NCBI RefSeq assembly: GCF_900220965.1
Contig: NZ_OBQC01000012.1
Location: 11,933-75,932 of the forward strand
DNA from: Ureibacillus acetophenoni
Lineage (GTDB): Bacteria; Bacillota; Bacilli; Bacillales_A; Planococcaceae
DNA: 64,000 bases
Reading direction: 5' to 3'
Shown: positions 63,555 to 64,000 of the stretch, in pieces
How the letters are laid out: the number at the start of each line of letters is the position of its first letter
Numbering within the stretch: the first letter of the stretch is position 1
The notes under the pieces: model-generated
What the model was told of the DNA's origin: nothing
The model's database searches: none
What the model saw: only the letters and a program-made list of their open reading frames with translations
Position numbers and translations under genes: made by a program

Positions 63555-64000
63555 TTAATCATTATTATTTAAATCACATTTTTCTAACGGTACGATCTTT
63601 GTTTTATGTTTTATTTTATAACCAAACCAAAGAATTAAAAATAATGGAATACCAATATAGGAAACGGCAATCCCATACCAATCAATTGAACCTCCAGTAA
63701 AGGCTGTGTAGTTTTGTCCTGCAATGACAATTAAACAAACTATAAATGCAAAAAGCGGTCCAAATGGATAAAGTCTCGCTCTATATGGAAGCTCCCCTAG
63801 ACTTCTCCCTTGTACAATAAATGCTTTTCTAAAACGATAATGGCTAATCGCAATTCCAACCCACGCGATAAAACCTGATAAACCAGAAGCATTTAAAAGC
63901 CATATATAGACAATTCCATCACCAAAGAACGATGATAAAAATGCTAAACAACCAATTGCTAACGTTGCGAGTAAAGCATAATACGGTACACCATTTTTAC
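63555..64000 (-). CDS. LysP-like amino-acid permease, C-terminal part
   Basis: The last 147 codons of a permease cut by the window edge; the frame is open from 63998 to the TAA at 63555-63557. The translation holds GLSGFIAWVGIAISHYRFRKAF, LPYRARLYPFGPLFAF and GQNYTAFTGGSIDW, which match the C-terminal third of lysine permease LysP (amino-acid transporter family). Four membrane helices are visible. The N-terminal part lies outside the window. Confidence 0.85.
   Translation of the reverse strand, partial: KNGVPYYALLATLAIGCLAFLSSFFGDGIVYIWLLNASGLSGFIAWVGIAISHYRFRKAFIVQGRSLGELPYRARLYPFGPLFAFIVCLIVIAGQNYTAFTGGSIDWYGIAVSYIGIPLFLILWFGYKIKHKTKIVPLEKCDLNNND

Overview
The window looks like a chromosomal segment of a low-GC, spore-forming Bacillales bacterium, most likely Planococcaceae (Lysinibacillus, Solibacillus or Ureibacillus-like). 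The evidence is the AT-rich sequence, strong GGAGG ribosome sites, frequent TTG/GTG starts, an S-box riboswitch on methionine genes, a guanine riboswitch on xpt-pbuX, an MhqR-type quinone-response cluster, a LytH-like spore peptidase and several coat-like low-complexity proteins. The genus is inferred. I see no rRNA, tRNA, prophage, insertion sequence or CRISPR array.

Layout. 1-780: a 52-bp tandem repeat array (15 units). 849-10.6 kb: an EamA transporter, a small HTH protein, methionine genes hom and metY with promoter, SAM riboswitch and terminators, a PlsY paralogue, a nitroreductase, a lysoplasmalogenase, peptidase T and a drug-efflux-type transporter. 10.6-14.3 kb: a CDF metal exporter whose promoter carries Fur-family-like boxes, DUF4395, an FhuF-like Fe-S protein and a hydrolase. 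14.4-17.4 kb: an operon of M20 amidohydrolase, enolase-superfamily racemase and GNAT, the gene content of an N-acyl amino-acid racemisation pathway. 17.7-23 kb: a nucleotidase, a TAXI-type TRAP transporter operon and a Cu/Zn superoxide dismutase with all metal ligands. 23-27.2 kb: YjfB, an HD phosphohydrolase that may start at ATA, an unassigned structured RNA unit, an ECF sigma/anti-sigma pair and a BI-1 protein. 27.4-31.6 kb: two ring-cleaving dioxygenases, a flavin reductase, MhqD and a YceI protein, controlled by four related palindromes. 31.7-43.7 kb: housekeeping and stress genes, a sodium symporter operon, a Hanks-type kinase joined to a Ser/Arg-rich peptide gene, and a recombinase that has lost catalytic residues. 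43.8-55.5 kb: SulP-UspA, an S66 peptidase, YkvI, MenC, an MFS carrier, a His/CxC-rich protein, a TetR remnant and an ABC exporter with its divergent TetR. 55.7-64 kb: rocD, ypsA, a candidate Fur-controlled small RNA with a run of seven C, fumC, a second 52-bp repeat array (14 units), pbuX-xpt with a guanine riboswitch, and the 3' end of a lysP-like permease.

The least explained structures are the two 52-bp arrays. They lie about 58.7 kb apart in the same orientation and share a 34-bp palindromic core, but their 18-bp linkers differ. Other candidates are the Fur-box small RNA (57.65-57.85 kb), the orphan structured transcript (24.84-25.13 kb), the kinase/SR-peptide pair and the CxC/His-rich protein.
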